A stretch of 14,551 nucleotides of DNA from an uncultured Collinsella sp. (GTDB lineage: Bacteria; Actinomycetota; Coriobacteriia; Coriobacteriales; Coriobacteriaceae). Positions 1-7,874 of the stretch are shown in pieces; the first letter of the stretch is position 1; each line of letters starts with the position of its first letter. A program made the position numbers and the translations under genes. The notes beneath the pieces are model-generated. The model made no database searches and was not told the DNA's origin. It saw nothing but the letters and a program-made list of their open reading frames with translations. The stretch lies in contig UQTR01000057.1 of assembly GCA_900544065.1 (NCBI GenBank), positions 1-14,551 on the forward strand. The letters run 5' to 3'.

Positions 1-2
1 TA

Positions 3-35
3 TCGTCGGCAGCGTCAGATGTGTATAAGAGACAG
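3..35 (+). other. Nextera transposase adapter (sequencing artefact)
   Basis: These 33 bases match the Illumina Nextera Read 1 adapter (TCGTCGGCAGCGTC plus the 19-bp mosaic end AGATGTGTATAAGAGACAG). They are library sequence, not genome. The reverse complement closes the other end of the window. Reading through the adapter creates a false start and the peptide MCIRDS in front of the first gene. Bases 1-2 would be the end of an index. Confidence 0.98.
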
Positions 36-1962
36 CCTGTGCCTGCTGCTCGCCGGCGTCTTTGCGCTGCTGGGCATGGAGGTCTCGTCCAACCATGACT
101 TTACCTGGGTCTACCCCCTGTGCATCCTGCTCGAGTGGGCCATCATCACCGTGCTCATGACCGGCTTGTTCTTCCTATTCCAGCGCCACGGCGCAGCTCC
201 CGCGGTCCTGGCCTTTGCCCTCTTTGTCCTGGGCATTGCCGAGTTCTTCGTCATCACGTTTAAATCCATGCCGATCCAGCCGGGCGACCTTTCGGCCATC
301 TCCACCGCCGCCGCGGTCGCCGGCAACGGCTACACCTTCTCGATCTCGCTGTTCTGCGTGCTGTCCATGAGCTTTACCGCCATCGCCATGCTGCTGTGCG
401 AGTACGCCGGTCTGGTGGCACCGCACCGTCAGAAGGGCGCTGTCAATGCCAAGCGCATGCTGCTCACCAACCTGCTCGTCGCGGTGCTGTGCTTGGGCGG
501 CGTGACCGCGCACGTCACGCTTATCGACTACTACAACACCCTCGGCATCACTGTCTACACCTGGCGCCCGCTTGAGAGCTACTGGCGCGAGGGCTATCTG
601 CCTGCCTTTATCAGTGCGGCACAGTCCATCAAGCCGCCCAAACCCGCCGACTATTCTGTCGATGACGCCAAGGCCACGCTCAAAAAGTACGCCAAGACCT
701 ACGACAAGTCCGACGCCGCCAAGAGCGACGAGCGCGCCGCCGCAAAGGGGCAGTTCGATAGCGAGAAGCCCACGGTCATCGCCATCATGAATGAGACCTT
801 CTCGGACCTGTCCATCTACCAGAACATGCGCGCCGGCTACGAGGGTCCGCAGTACTTTAAGAACCTGTCCAACTGTCTCAGTCGCGGCAAGCTCTATGTG
901 AGCGCCTACGGCGGCGGTACCGCCAATACCGAGTTTGAGTTTATGACCGGCAACTCCATGGCCAACCTGGGCTCGGGCGTGTACCCCTACACCATCTACA
1001 ACATGGAAACGACCGGGAATCTGGCAGAGCAGTTCAAATCGCTCGGCTATTCCACCACGGCCATGCATCCCAACCACGCGACCAACTGGAACCGCGAGAA
1101 CGTCTACAAGGACTTTGGCTTTGACCAGTTCCTGTCCATCAACGATTTCCAGGGAGCCGATACCCTGCGCGGCATGGTGACCGACCAGGCTACCTACGAC
1201 AAGATTCTTGAGCTGCTGGACCAGAACGCCGATCCGCAGTTTATCTTCGACGTGACCATGCAGAATCACTCGGGCTACGATACGGGCCTGCTGCCGGTCG
1301 ACAAGCAGATGCACCTGAATATCGACACGACCGACCTGGACGCCAAGACCATCGAGGACGGCACGCTGTCCGATGTCGACGAGTACGTCTCGTGCATCGA
1401 GCAGTCCGACCAGGCGCTGCGTTACTTCCTCAACGCCCTGAGCAAACTCGACCGCAAGGTGGTCGTGGTGTTCTGGGGTGACCATCAGCCGTTCTTCCCG
1501 TCCAAGTTCAATGACAAGTGGTTTACCGGCGAGGACGACGCCACGCATCAGGAGCGCTTGTGGCAGACCGACTACATCATCTGGGCTAACTACGACGTTG
1601 CCGGCTGCGACCAGACGAGCGAGGTCGACGACCTGTCCACCAACTACCTGTCCACCCAGCTGATGCAGCTGATCGGCGCACCCCTCTCCGACTACCAGAA
1701 AGCGCACATGACGCTGCGCGAGTCGCTGCCCGCTATCAACTCCGTGGGCTACGAGGACGCCAGCCTGCGCTGGGCGCTCTCCTCCAACGTCACTGGTGAC
1801 GACGCCGAGGCCGCGGCTGCCACCAAGGCGCGCGAGGATTACGCCAAGATGCAATACTACGAGATGTTCCGCGACGGCAAGAACGTGTACACCGAGCACT
1901 TCCAGACCGAGGCCAACGAAACCGACCCCAACCTGGCACCGGGAACGACCAAGATCAAGTAG
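36..1962 (+). CDS. LTA synthase-like membrane phosphoglycerol transferase (5' partial)
   Basis: Membrane enzyme of the LtaS/MdoB (alkaline phosphatase/sulfatase) superfamily. Such enzymes move glycerophosphate from phosphatidylglycerol onto a growing polymer or glycan on the outer membrane face. The visible part has a cut first hydrophobic segment, then four clear membrane helices (roughly codons at 103-180, 196-260, 334-410 and 463-530), a linker, and an extracellular catalytic domain from about 770. Likely metal and catalytic residues are Glu at 793 (MNETFSDL), the Thr nucleophile at 919 (GGGTANTEFEF) and Asp-His at 1480-1485 (FWGDHQPF), matching LtaS E255, T300 and D475/H476. The true start is missing: the apparent ATG at 19 lies in adapter, and codons run in frame from 37. 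The gene ends in TAG and is followed 26 nt later by the structured repeat. Substrate specificity (lipoteichoic acid or another polymer) cannot be told from the sequence. Confidence 0.9.
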
Positions 1963-1988
1963 CGGGTCGCTGCGGGTCTATCCCGGTT

Positions 1989-2121
1989 CGTCTGCCCGGG
2001 CGGCGCGGAATGTAAGGTTCCCTGCTCGGGCAGTCCTGCTCGCACGGAGAGCACATTAAGTGCTCTCCGGCTCGTGCGGAACTCGCGATGAACCTTACAT
2101 TCCGCGCCGCCCGGGCAGACG
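1989..2121 (+). ncRNA. Structured repeat, copy A (32-bp stem with conserved 69-nt core)
   Basis: Arms 1989-2020 and 2090-2121 are perfect reverse complements (32 bp). They enclose a 69-nt core (2021-2089). Inside the core is a 10-bp hairpin (2045-2054 with 2060-2069) capped by ATTAA. The core matches the minus-strand element at 6763-6891 in length and in three blocks: CCTGCTC, then CAGTCCTGC, then CACATTAAGTG and GTGCGGAACTCGCGAT. It starts 26 nt after the stop of the LtaS-like gene, in the same sense, and GCCTTGTTGTT follows the stem, so it may act as a 3' UTR structure or an elaborate terminator. It could also be a mobile palindromic repeat. The family is not recognised; whether it is transcribed is inferred. 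Confidence 0.75.
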
Positions 2122-2217
2122 CCTTGTTGTTGGAGCGCGGCTTGTCATGGGGAGTATTCGGAGTGTCTCTGGTTGAATCGGGCTCTTGCCTTGAAGACTC
2201 TGATTTCTAATAAAGAG

Positions 2218-2255
2218 AAAACCCGGGTAGCCAGTTGTTTGGCTACCCGGGTTTT
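2218..2255. terminator. Bidirectional Rho-independent terminator
   Basis: A perfect 16-bp inverted repeat, AAAACCCGGGTAGCCA (2218-2233) and its complement (2240-2255), has a 6-nt loop. The stem is GC-rich with an A run on one side and a T run on the other, so it can terminate from both directions. It lies 26 bp past the stop of the minus-strand surface protein and also faces transcription arriving from the LtaS-like gene. Bases 2122-2217 before it show nothing recognisable. Confidence 0.93.
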
Positions 2256-2281
2256 ACTTTGTCGATATGTTCGACTGGGTG

Positions 2282-5200
2282 CTAGTGAGCCTTGCGACGC
2301 TTGATTAGCATGATGAGGGCTATCACTACGAGCGTTGTACCAGCTGCTGCTGCGGTGGCGACCATGGCGAACGCTTGGTCACCGGTGCCTGCGAGGTTCT
2401 TGGCTGAGGTCGTGGCCTTGGCGCCGGTCTTGGTTCCTTCATCTGACTTTGGCTTGTCCGGGTTCGTTGGGGTCTCGGGCGTCTCCGGAGTTGTCGGAGT
2501 CTCGGGGTCCTTTGAGCCTTCGGAATCGGTGGGGCCAGCGGTGTTTACCAGAGTGTGGTCCAAGAACTTCTTGGCACCCGCACTTGCCTGTGAGAACAGG
2601 CGCATGCGGATCGGGGCGGCGTTCACCGTTGTGGGCGCTGTCTCCTTGGGCGCGATGTTCACCAGCGTGATACCGGTATCGAGGCCAACGTTGGTGTATC
2701 CCACGTGGCAGTAGTACTGCGCGCCGTCATCGTCTGCGGTCAGGTCAATCTCGAGCGTTGAGGCCGTTCCGGCTTGGAGGTTGCCGTCGGCGCCCACGAG
2801 CTGGAACGCGGTCTCGCCGCGAACCTTGCGGTACCAGATATACGACGGTGCCAGCTCCGTTTCACTTCCGTCGGCATTGCGCTGCGTCACACGGCCAATC
2901 GCCGAGAGCGTCAGCTTGTCTCCCTCCGCGCACTCGACCGAAGAGTCATACTCGAGGGCCGACCCCTCCGCAGCATCCGCCGCAGGTCCGCTCACGGTCA
3001 TCGTCATGCCATCGGGCATGGTCTTGACCGTGATGATTGCCGAGCGAATACCTGTTTCGGTCGTGGATCCATTCTTAACGGCGGCGATGGCGAATCGATA
3101 CTCCGTATTGGGCTGCAGCCCATCCCACTTGAGCGAGGTCTGCGTGTTGTCGGCAATCTTCCAGCTATTGACGACCGCATCCGCCGCATTGCTCTGCAGC
3201 ATGCCCACGCCGTAGCTAAAGCCACTCTTGTTTGCGAGTACATCGTCCCAGCTAAACGTAACGCTGGTCGAATCGACGGCGTTTGCCGTAAAGCCCGTCA
3301 CGGCCGGCGCGTCGGGCATCTCGACGTCCTTAACGTCATAGCCCACGATCCAGAACTGATCGGTGTCCTTGGTGCCGAGCTTGTCGCCCGAGTCGGCCTC
3401 AAACTTGTCGACATCCACCTTGTTGACGCCCAGACGCCACACAAAACCGTACTTGCCCTGCGCGGCCTCGGGCAGGTTGTCGACGGTGCCGCCGTATTCG
3501 GTCGATTCACTCGAGGAGTTACCCGTAGTAAAGCCGGCGTTGGCACCAAAGCACAGGCCGCCAAACAACTCGTGCTTTGCGAGCTTCGCGCCCATGACAA
3601 CGCTGCCGTTCAGCGTCAAGCCGAGCTCGAGCTCCTGCTCCTTGCCCTCCTCGACTTCGATGGTCTGCTCAATGCTCGCCCCCGACTGCGCGGCGGCGCC
3701 GTTAAACCCATCGTGCGTGTAGGCGCGCGTTACGCCAGGCTTGCCCAGGCCAAAGGAATCCCCAACGGGAGTCTCGCCGTTGAGCGTCGTTTGATAGGTT
3801 CCGGGTTCTCCCGACCGATTGGTCAAAAAGTAGCTGAGCGGCGTCATATTGTGCTGTTTGGCAATGCGGTCATAGGCCTCGACATTAACGACCGAGGTCT
3901 GCGCGCCGAGCGACACGGGCGCCGCCATCACGCCCTTGCCACCAGTTTCCTCATTTTCGATCTCGTACTCGTAATAGACCATCGGAATCGTGTAGAGCAC
4001 GGCCTTGTCGCCTTCGCCGGCATGCGACTCATAACTTACGCTGGCGCTCACTGTGCGCTCGCTCCGGTAGTCATAGCATCCCTCGGCGGCAAAATCGACC
4101 GAAGCATTAATCGCGACCAGGGGCGGACCGGTCTGCACCTCGACGGCAACGCCCAACTCGGCGCCAATGGTATAGCCCTGGGATGTCCCCGTGCCCTTTC
4201 CCTCTCCGTATGACGTGCCGCCCAACACCAGATAGCCGTATGCCCGCTCCAGGTCCTCAACATAGGGAGCATCCTGCAGCACGGCGAGCACGCGCGGGTT
4301 GGTATAGACCTTGTAGCGGTCCTTGTACGTAATCTTGACGCTGTCGTTGTCGACATCGGGCAGCGCGAGCGAGATAAACGTGCCGTAGGTAGTGCCGCGA
4401 CGGTTGCTCTCGCTGATCACCTGCTCCTCGCCGCGGCGCACCTTTCCGTTCTCGTCGAGCGAAAAATGCGAGGCGGTCATCCAATAGTAGTCATCGTTCT
4501 TGCGCAGGTCCTCGTCGCGGTGCTTGCCCACCACGGCGATAAAGCTCTCGTTATAGCGGTCCGAACCCGAGACGCTGCCCGCCTTAACGTCGCTGATCCA
4601 CACCTGCTCGATACCCTTGTGGTCATGCTTGTTGCTACTGTTGTATTGCTGGCCGCTCATGCTCATGGTTCCGACCATGGAACCCAAGCCCTGGGCCCCG
4701 CTCTGCGCCGTGTTGCAGACAAAGTCGCGGAACACATCGCCGCCCACGAGCACCTCGTCGACCGCCGGCTGCTCAGACAGACCGTCAAGGTTGGCAGTGG
4801 CAAGGGCAATAGGCGCCAAGGTGCACGGATAACGCTTATCCTGAGCACTATCCTTCCATGCGCTGCTGGGCACATGCATCAGTCCATAGGAGGCAAGGAG
4901 CCCGTCTCTGTATTCCTTGCAATCGGATAGTTTGAACTCGCCAGACTCCGAGTCAAAATACGCATAGCGGTACAGCGCGCCGTACAGCCCCTTGCTGCCG
5001 TCATAGGCGTCGTAATCAAAAGCACTGCGTTGCCAGTCATAGCCCGCAAGAATAAGGCCCGTGACGGTTTCACCCGTCTTCTTTCCTTCTTCATCGTAGG
5101 CGGCAAACGTGCCGAACGTCGCATTCGCAGCGACCATGGTCTTGCCGTTCGAGGAGAGGGAGATTGCGCCCGCGTCACCCAGAGCATCGACATGGACGAG

Positions 5201-6379
5201 TGCACCCTTGGATGTATCCCACGAGAACAGCTCGCAATGCGTCGACTTGGCGATATTCTTTTTGCCGTAGGGTGCCGAGACCACGATGGCGAGGTCATCG
5301 CAAAAATCGCGGTCGAGGTCTCCGGCAGCCAGCGAAACGACAGGAGCTGACTGCAGCTGCGTCCAAGAGTCGTTCCCGCCCTCGTTGTGCGTGGTGTAGT
5401 CCGCGGCGTTACCGGCATCGATCTTGACGACGCTTTGCTTCCAGTTGCCGCCCTCCAAGTCATACATGTCGACTACAGCCTTGCGCACGCCGTTCTCGTC
5501 GACATAGCAGCCCGCATAGACAAAAAGCTCGTCCACGCCGTCACCATCGACATCGCCCGCCTCGACATCAAAGACGGCGTCGTGCTCTTGCAGGTAGCCG
5601 GCGTTCAGATACTTAAAACGGCCTCCGTCCATCATATTGGTGTTGACCGTCACCGGCAGGCGCGTATCAAGGCTGCGCGTGCGCCCGTTGCTAAACGAAT
5701 AGAGGACCAGCTCAACCTTTCCGGCGTACGACTTGCCGTCGATCGTCGTGGAAGAACTGTCGCCGTAGGCACGAAGCTCGGCAACGCGGCTCTTTTTGCC
5801 TGTACTGGCATCGCCGCAGAACTCAACGCTTGTGGCGTGAATGCCCGAGAAGCCGTTGTTGTCGTTGGCAAGTACCGTCGAGGACTCATTGTTGCTCAGA
5901 TACGACCAGGTGCCGCCACCGTAGTCGCTATGCTTGTAGAGGTCGCTGTTCGTATCGAAATTGTTGACGTTTTGCCAGAACTTTGCGGCGCCCCACACAC
6001 TTCCATAGCCATCGGTGAGTTTGCTGCTGCCGCCAATATCGCCGCGCTCGACGTTCTCGAGCTTGTCGCGCAGAGTGTAGCGATTGCCATGGCTACCGTT
6101 AGCTGCCATATAGACCTCGCTGCGCGTGGCAAACGTCGTGGGGGTATCGGTGGAATAGGGGCCAACGGTATCGGCCGGAATGTCCTCGCTCGTGCCCAGG
6201 CCCAGGTCGCTATAGTCCTGCTCGGTCATATCGGTGATCTCAGGCGTGTCTGCCGCCGGGGCGACGTTGGGAGCCGCCGTGAAACAGGCGACGCTCGTGG
6301 CGATCAGCGCAGCAAGCGTCGCCGTCCCAACAAGCGGGATTTTCGACAACCGGCGAATGTGGGGGTGTGGAACGTGCAT
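2282..6379 (-). CDS. Large secreted wall-anchored protein with FG-GAP-like repeats, FN3 and Ig-like domains
   Basis: A 1365-residue surface protein. A basic N-terminus and hydrophobic stretch (residues 9-36) end near APAA|D at 43, a signal peptide. Calcium-loop, FG-GAP-like motifs occur near 271-287 (DVDGDGVDE), 353-365 (DLDRDFCDD), 530-545 (NLDG...DEV) and 675-680 (DVDNDS). A beta-rich part of unknown family spans about 715-1010. An FN3 domain (about 1022-1122, ending NTEYRFAIAAV), an Ig-like domain (about 1130-1245, with the YYCHV strand) and a Pro/Thr/Glu linker follow. The end is LAGTG (1329-1333), a membrane helix and KRRK: a sortase signal of LAXTG type. The likely role is adhesion or ligand binding at the cell wall; no catalytic motif was recognised. 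I chose the ATG at 6379 because GAGG lies 6 nt upstream; the in-frame ATG at 6415 has no ribosome site. A terminator follows the stop. Confidence 0.88.
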   Translation of the reverse strand: MHVPHPHIRRLSKIPLVGTATLAALIATSVACFTAAPNVAPAADTPEITDMTEQDYSDLGLGTSEDIPADTVGPYSTDTPTTFATRSEVYMAANGSHGNRYTLRDKLENVERGDIGGSSKLTDGYGSVWGAAKFWQNVNNFDTNSDLYKHSDYGGGTWSYLSNNESSTVLANDNNGFSGIHATSVEFCGDASTGKKSRVAELRAYGDSSSTTIDGKSYAGKVELVLYSFSNGRTRSLDTRLPVTVNTNMMDGGRFKYLNAGYLQEHDAVFDVEAGDVDGDGVDELFVYAGCYVDENGVRKAVVDMYDLEGGNWKQSVVKIDAGNAADYTTHNEGGNDSWTQLQSAPVVSLAAGDLDRDFCDDLAIVVSAPYGKKNIAKSTHCELFSWDTSKGALVHVDALGDAGAISLSSNGKTMVAANATFGTFAAYDEEGKKTGETVTGLILAGYDWQRSAFDYDAYDGSKGLYGALYRYAYFDSESGEFKLSDCKEYRDGLLASYGLMHVPSSAWKDSAQDKRYPCTLAPIALATANLDGLSEQPAVDEVLVGGDVFRDFVCNTAQSGAQGLGSMVGTMSMSGQQYNSSNKHDHKGIEQVWISDVKAGSVSGSDRYNESFIAVVGKHRDEDLRKNDDYYWMTASHFSLDENGKVRRGEEQVISESNRRGTTYGTFISLALPDVDNDSVKITYKDRYKVYTNPRVLAVLQDAPYVEDLERAYGYLVLGGTSYGEGKGTGTSQGYTIGAELGVAVEVQTGPPLVAINASVDFAAEGCYDYRSERTVSASVSYESHAGEGDKAVLYTIPMVYYEYEIENEETGGKGVMAAPVSLGAQTSVVNVEAYDRIAKQHNMTPLSYFLTNRSGEPGTYQTTLNGETPVGDSFGLGKPGVTRAYTHDGFNGAAAQSGASIEQTIEVEEGKEQELELGLTLNGSVVMGAKLAKHELFGGLCFGANAGFTTGNSSSESTEYGGTVDNLPEAAQGKYGFVWRLGVNKVDVDKFEADSGDKLGTKDTDQFWIVGYDVKDVEMPDAPAVTGFTANAVDSTSVTFSWDDVLANKSGFSYGVGMLQSNAADAVVNSWKIADNTQTSLKWDGLQPNTEYRFAIAAVKNGSTTETGIRSAIITVKTMPDGMTMTVSGPAADAAEGSALEYDSSVECAEGDKLTLSAIGRVTQRNADGSETELAPSYIWYRKVRGETAFQLVGADGNLQAGTASTLEIDLTADDDGAQYYCHVGYTNVGLDTGITLVNIAPKETAPTTVNAAPIRMRLFSQASAGAKKFLDHTLVNTAGPTDSEGSKDPETPTTPETPETPTNPDKPKSDEGTKTGAKATTSAKNLAGTGDQAFAMVATAAAAGTTLVVIALIMLIKRRKAH

Positions 6380-6408
6380 GGGGGACCTCGCTTTACTCGA
6401 GTGGAGTC

Positions 6409-6483
6409 TGCTCATTTTTGCAAATGATACGTCCGACGCCCGATATCACGTGTCTCATTTTCGCCAACGGCGTGTCTCATTTT
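6409..6483 (-). promoter_or_regulatory. Direct repeats of TCTCATTTT upstream of the surface-protein gene
   Basis: On the plus strand CGTGTCTCATTTT occurs at 6449-6461 and again at 6471-6483, exactly 22 bp apart. A weaker CTCATTTT copy lies at 6411-6418, 43 bp from the first. Read on the minus strand these are AAAATGAGACACG boxes just upstream of the surface-protein start at 6379. A two-helical-turn spacing fits binding sites for a regulator. Resemblance to the 62-bp repeats further upstream (cores TCCCATTT and TCTCACTTT) suggests the boxes may instead be worn members of that family. Confidence 0.4.
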
Positions 6484-6502
6484 TGAGAATCCGAGATGCC
6501 GC

Positions 6503-6725
6503 GGAAATCTTATCCCAGCTCAAAGGCCATTTCTGGGATGTATTTTCCGTCGAGTGCCTCATCGGGAAACTGCATCCCATTTCAAGCGTCGATTCTGGGA
6601 CGCACTTTCCCCTTAGACCCTCAACCGGAAACCGCATCCCACTTTGAGCGCAAATTCCGGGACGCATTTTCCGAAAGCCTGCCCATCCGGAAAGCCCGTC
6701 TCACTTTGGACGCATCCGGGCACGG
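6503..6725. repeat. Tandem array of 62-bp hairpin repeats (about 3.5 units)
   Basis: GGAAA recurs at 6503, 6565, 6627 and 6689, exactly 62 bp apart. Each of the first three units has a left arm of form GGAAANNNNATCCCA, a 16-nt loop and a right arm of form YGGGANGNANTTTCC, then about 16 nt of divergent spacer. Arms and loops fall at 6503-6517/6534-6548, 6565-6579/6596-6610 and 6627-6641/6658-6672. Units 2 and 3 agree best; unit 4 (from 6689) keeps only the left arm and decays. Several mismatches between arms become G-U pairs if the minus strand is transcribed. No gene lies in 6380-6933. Confidence 0.7.
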
Positions 6726-6762
6726 AACCATCGACCTATCAGGCCTCCCATCAATAAAGAGG

Positions 6763-6891
6763 CGTCCTCCCGGACGGCGGGGCACGAAGTTCATCGCGAG
6801 TTCCGCACGCAAAGAAGACCACTTAATGTGGCCTTCGTCTTGCGCAGGACTGCAGAGCAGGGAACTTCGTGCCCCGACGCCCGGGAGGACG
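6763..6891 (-). ncRNA. Structured repeat, copy B (same core as copy A, different stem)
   Basis: Arms 6763-6792 and 6862-6891 pair over 30 positions with two non-Watson-Crick positions; on the minus strand one is a G-U pair and the other a C-U mismatch. The core (6793-6861) is 69 nt, the same as copy A, and carries the same blocks in minus sense, including CACATTAAGTG at the tip of a hairpin and GTGCGGAACTCGCGAT before the closing arm. The internal hairpin stem (GAAGGCCAC with GTGGTCTTC) differs from copy A but still pairs. It lies 42 nt past the stop of the minus-strand flavodoxin gene and is followed by GCCTCTTTATT, so its sense, place and T-rich tail match copy A. Confidence 0.75.
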
Positions 6892-6933
6892 TTTCATTTA
6901 GAAAGATGGACCGACCGCCGTCAGCGATGGGAG

Positions 6934-7485
6934 CTACTCCCCCAGCACGGCCTTTTTGGCGGCTGCAGCCATGTTGTCCAGATCCTCCTTGGTGGGGTGA
7001 TCCTTTGCGGCAACCCAGTTGTCGAGCAGCATCTTAAAGCGGGTATTGTCGGGATCTTGCTCGAGCATGGCCTCGTAGCGCTGCTTGACCGCGGGGCCCA
7101 TCTTGCCCTGGCACATGGCCCAGCCCACAAGCTCGGCATCTCCGGCCAAATTGGACGTCACGCGGTCGATAATCTGCCTAAAGTAATCCTCGCTAGCGCC
7201 AAAACCGCAGGTACCAAACAGGAAGACGCGCTTGCCGTGCAAGGCGGAGAGCAACGCCGCGACCGAAGGCGTGCATGCGCCCTTGTCGCACCAAAAACCG
7301 ACGAGCACCGTGTCGGCCGCGCAGGCGCCCTGCGCCTCGCGCGCAACCTGATCTGCGTCCGCATCGTCACTCAACGCCGCGGCGTGGACAAACTCAACGC
7401 CCGCAGCCTGCAGAGCGCGTTTGATCGCGCCCGAAACCATCCTGGTATTACCGCTCTTGCTGTTAACCACCAAAGAGCACGTCAT
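6934..7485 (-). CDS. Flavodoxin family protein
   Basis: A 183-residue soluble protein. The start, LVVNSKSGNTRMV, is the FMN phosphate-binding loop of flavodoxins (SKSGNT at residues 9-14). GFWCDKGACTPS and LFGTCGFG occupy the places of the later flavin-contacting loops, and a C-terminal stretch (CQGKMGPAVKQRYE to the end) extends beyond minimal flavodoxins. It presumably carries electrons through bound FMN; the partner enzyme is not in the window. The CxGKM and GFWCDKG pattern recalls the flavodoxin-like proteins annotated BilS beside gut bilirubin reductases, but that is from memory and tentative. ATG at 7485 fits the family start, with GAGG 10 nt before it; GTG at 7491 with GAGG 4 nt before is the alternative. 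It appears monocistronic and is followed by structured repeat copy B. Confidence 0.85.
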   Translation of the reverse strand: MTCSLVVNSKSGNTRMVSGAIKRALQAAGVEFVHAAALSDDADADQVAREAQGACAADTVLVGFWCDKGACTPSVAALLSALHGKRVFLFGTCGFGASEDYFRQIIDRVTSNLAGDAELVGWAMCQGKMGPAVKQRYEAMLEQDPDNTRFKMLLDNWVAAKDHPTKEDLDNMAAAAKKAVLGE

Positions 7486-7544
7486 AGTCACGTTGCCTCG
7501 TTTCCCCCAAAACTAAAGCCACTAATGCAATTTATTAGAAGCAT

Positions 7545-7572
7545 ATCTTAGTACTAAAACCACAGATGTAAA
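7545..7572 (-). promoter_or_regulatory. Candidate promoter of the flavodoxin gene, with palindrome
   Basis: On the minus strand TTTACA (7567-7572) and TAAGAT (7545-7550) are separated by 16 bp, about 60 bp upstream of the flavodoxin start. The palindrome TTAGTACTAA (7548-7557) overlaps the -10 box and spacer, and a second inverted pair CTAAT/ATTAG (7522-7526 and 7534-7538) lies just downstream. This layout would suit a repressor site, but no regulator gene is nearby. Confidence 0.4.
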
Positions 7573-7874
7573 CCAACTTCTGCTGATTGACGGCACAGCT
7601 GACATCAATGGATAAAGCCGCCTGAAGCGCAAGTCCCTAAAATCATGCGGGAACCGCGGTACCGTCAGAAAATTCAGGAGGAAATTTGACGGTCCCGTTA
7701 ATAGATTTGTGACAAGGGCATGACAGGGAGACAGGTCATTCGTCAGGTTTCTGACAGACGATACGAGTGGGACATGAAAATTGGAGCCCCTCCTGCATGC
7801 ATATCCGCTGGTAAGGCCTGGCCCGGTTTTCGCCATCGCACGCGGCGGCCGAGCACCCATCCAACGCCCAAGTC
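7573..7874. other. Intergenic region with short inverted repeats, no gene seen
   Basis: No convincing coding region on either strand. Small inverted repeats are visible: ACCGTCA (7661-7667) with TGACGGT (7687-7693), extended by A/T-rich flanks, and GTCAG-GTTT-CTGAC (7742-7755). ACCGCGGT (7653-7660) is a short palindrome. None has a T run that would make a clear terminator. Confidence 0.5.

Noticed and set aside
175..1899. 574-codon open frame antisense to the LtaS-like gene
   Set aside because: It mirrors a gene with clear catalytic motifs; long antisense frames are common in GC-rich codon usage, and the translation is Val/Gly/His/Arg-rich with no domain.
2774..4213. 479-codon plus-strand frame inside the surface-protein gene
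   Set aside because: Antisense shadow of a gene with signal peptide, domains and sorting signal; its translation has no recognisable features.
6503..6725. CRISPR array
   Set aside because: The repeats are degenerate hairpins with a short 16-nt spacer, no identical repeat of the usual length and no cas gene nearby.
6496..7551. 351-codon plus-strand frame across the repeats and flavodoxin gene
   Set aside because: It runs through non-coding repeats and antisense to a convincing flavodoxin; no ribosome site and no domain.
7522..7860. 112-codon minus-strand frame in the gap upstream of the flavodoxin gene
   Set aside because: No ribosome site, odd Arg/Phe/Leu-rich composition, no recognisable family, and it overlaps the candidate flavodoxin promoter.
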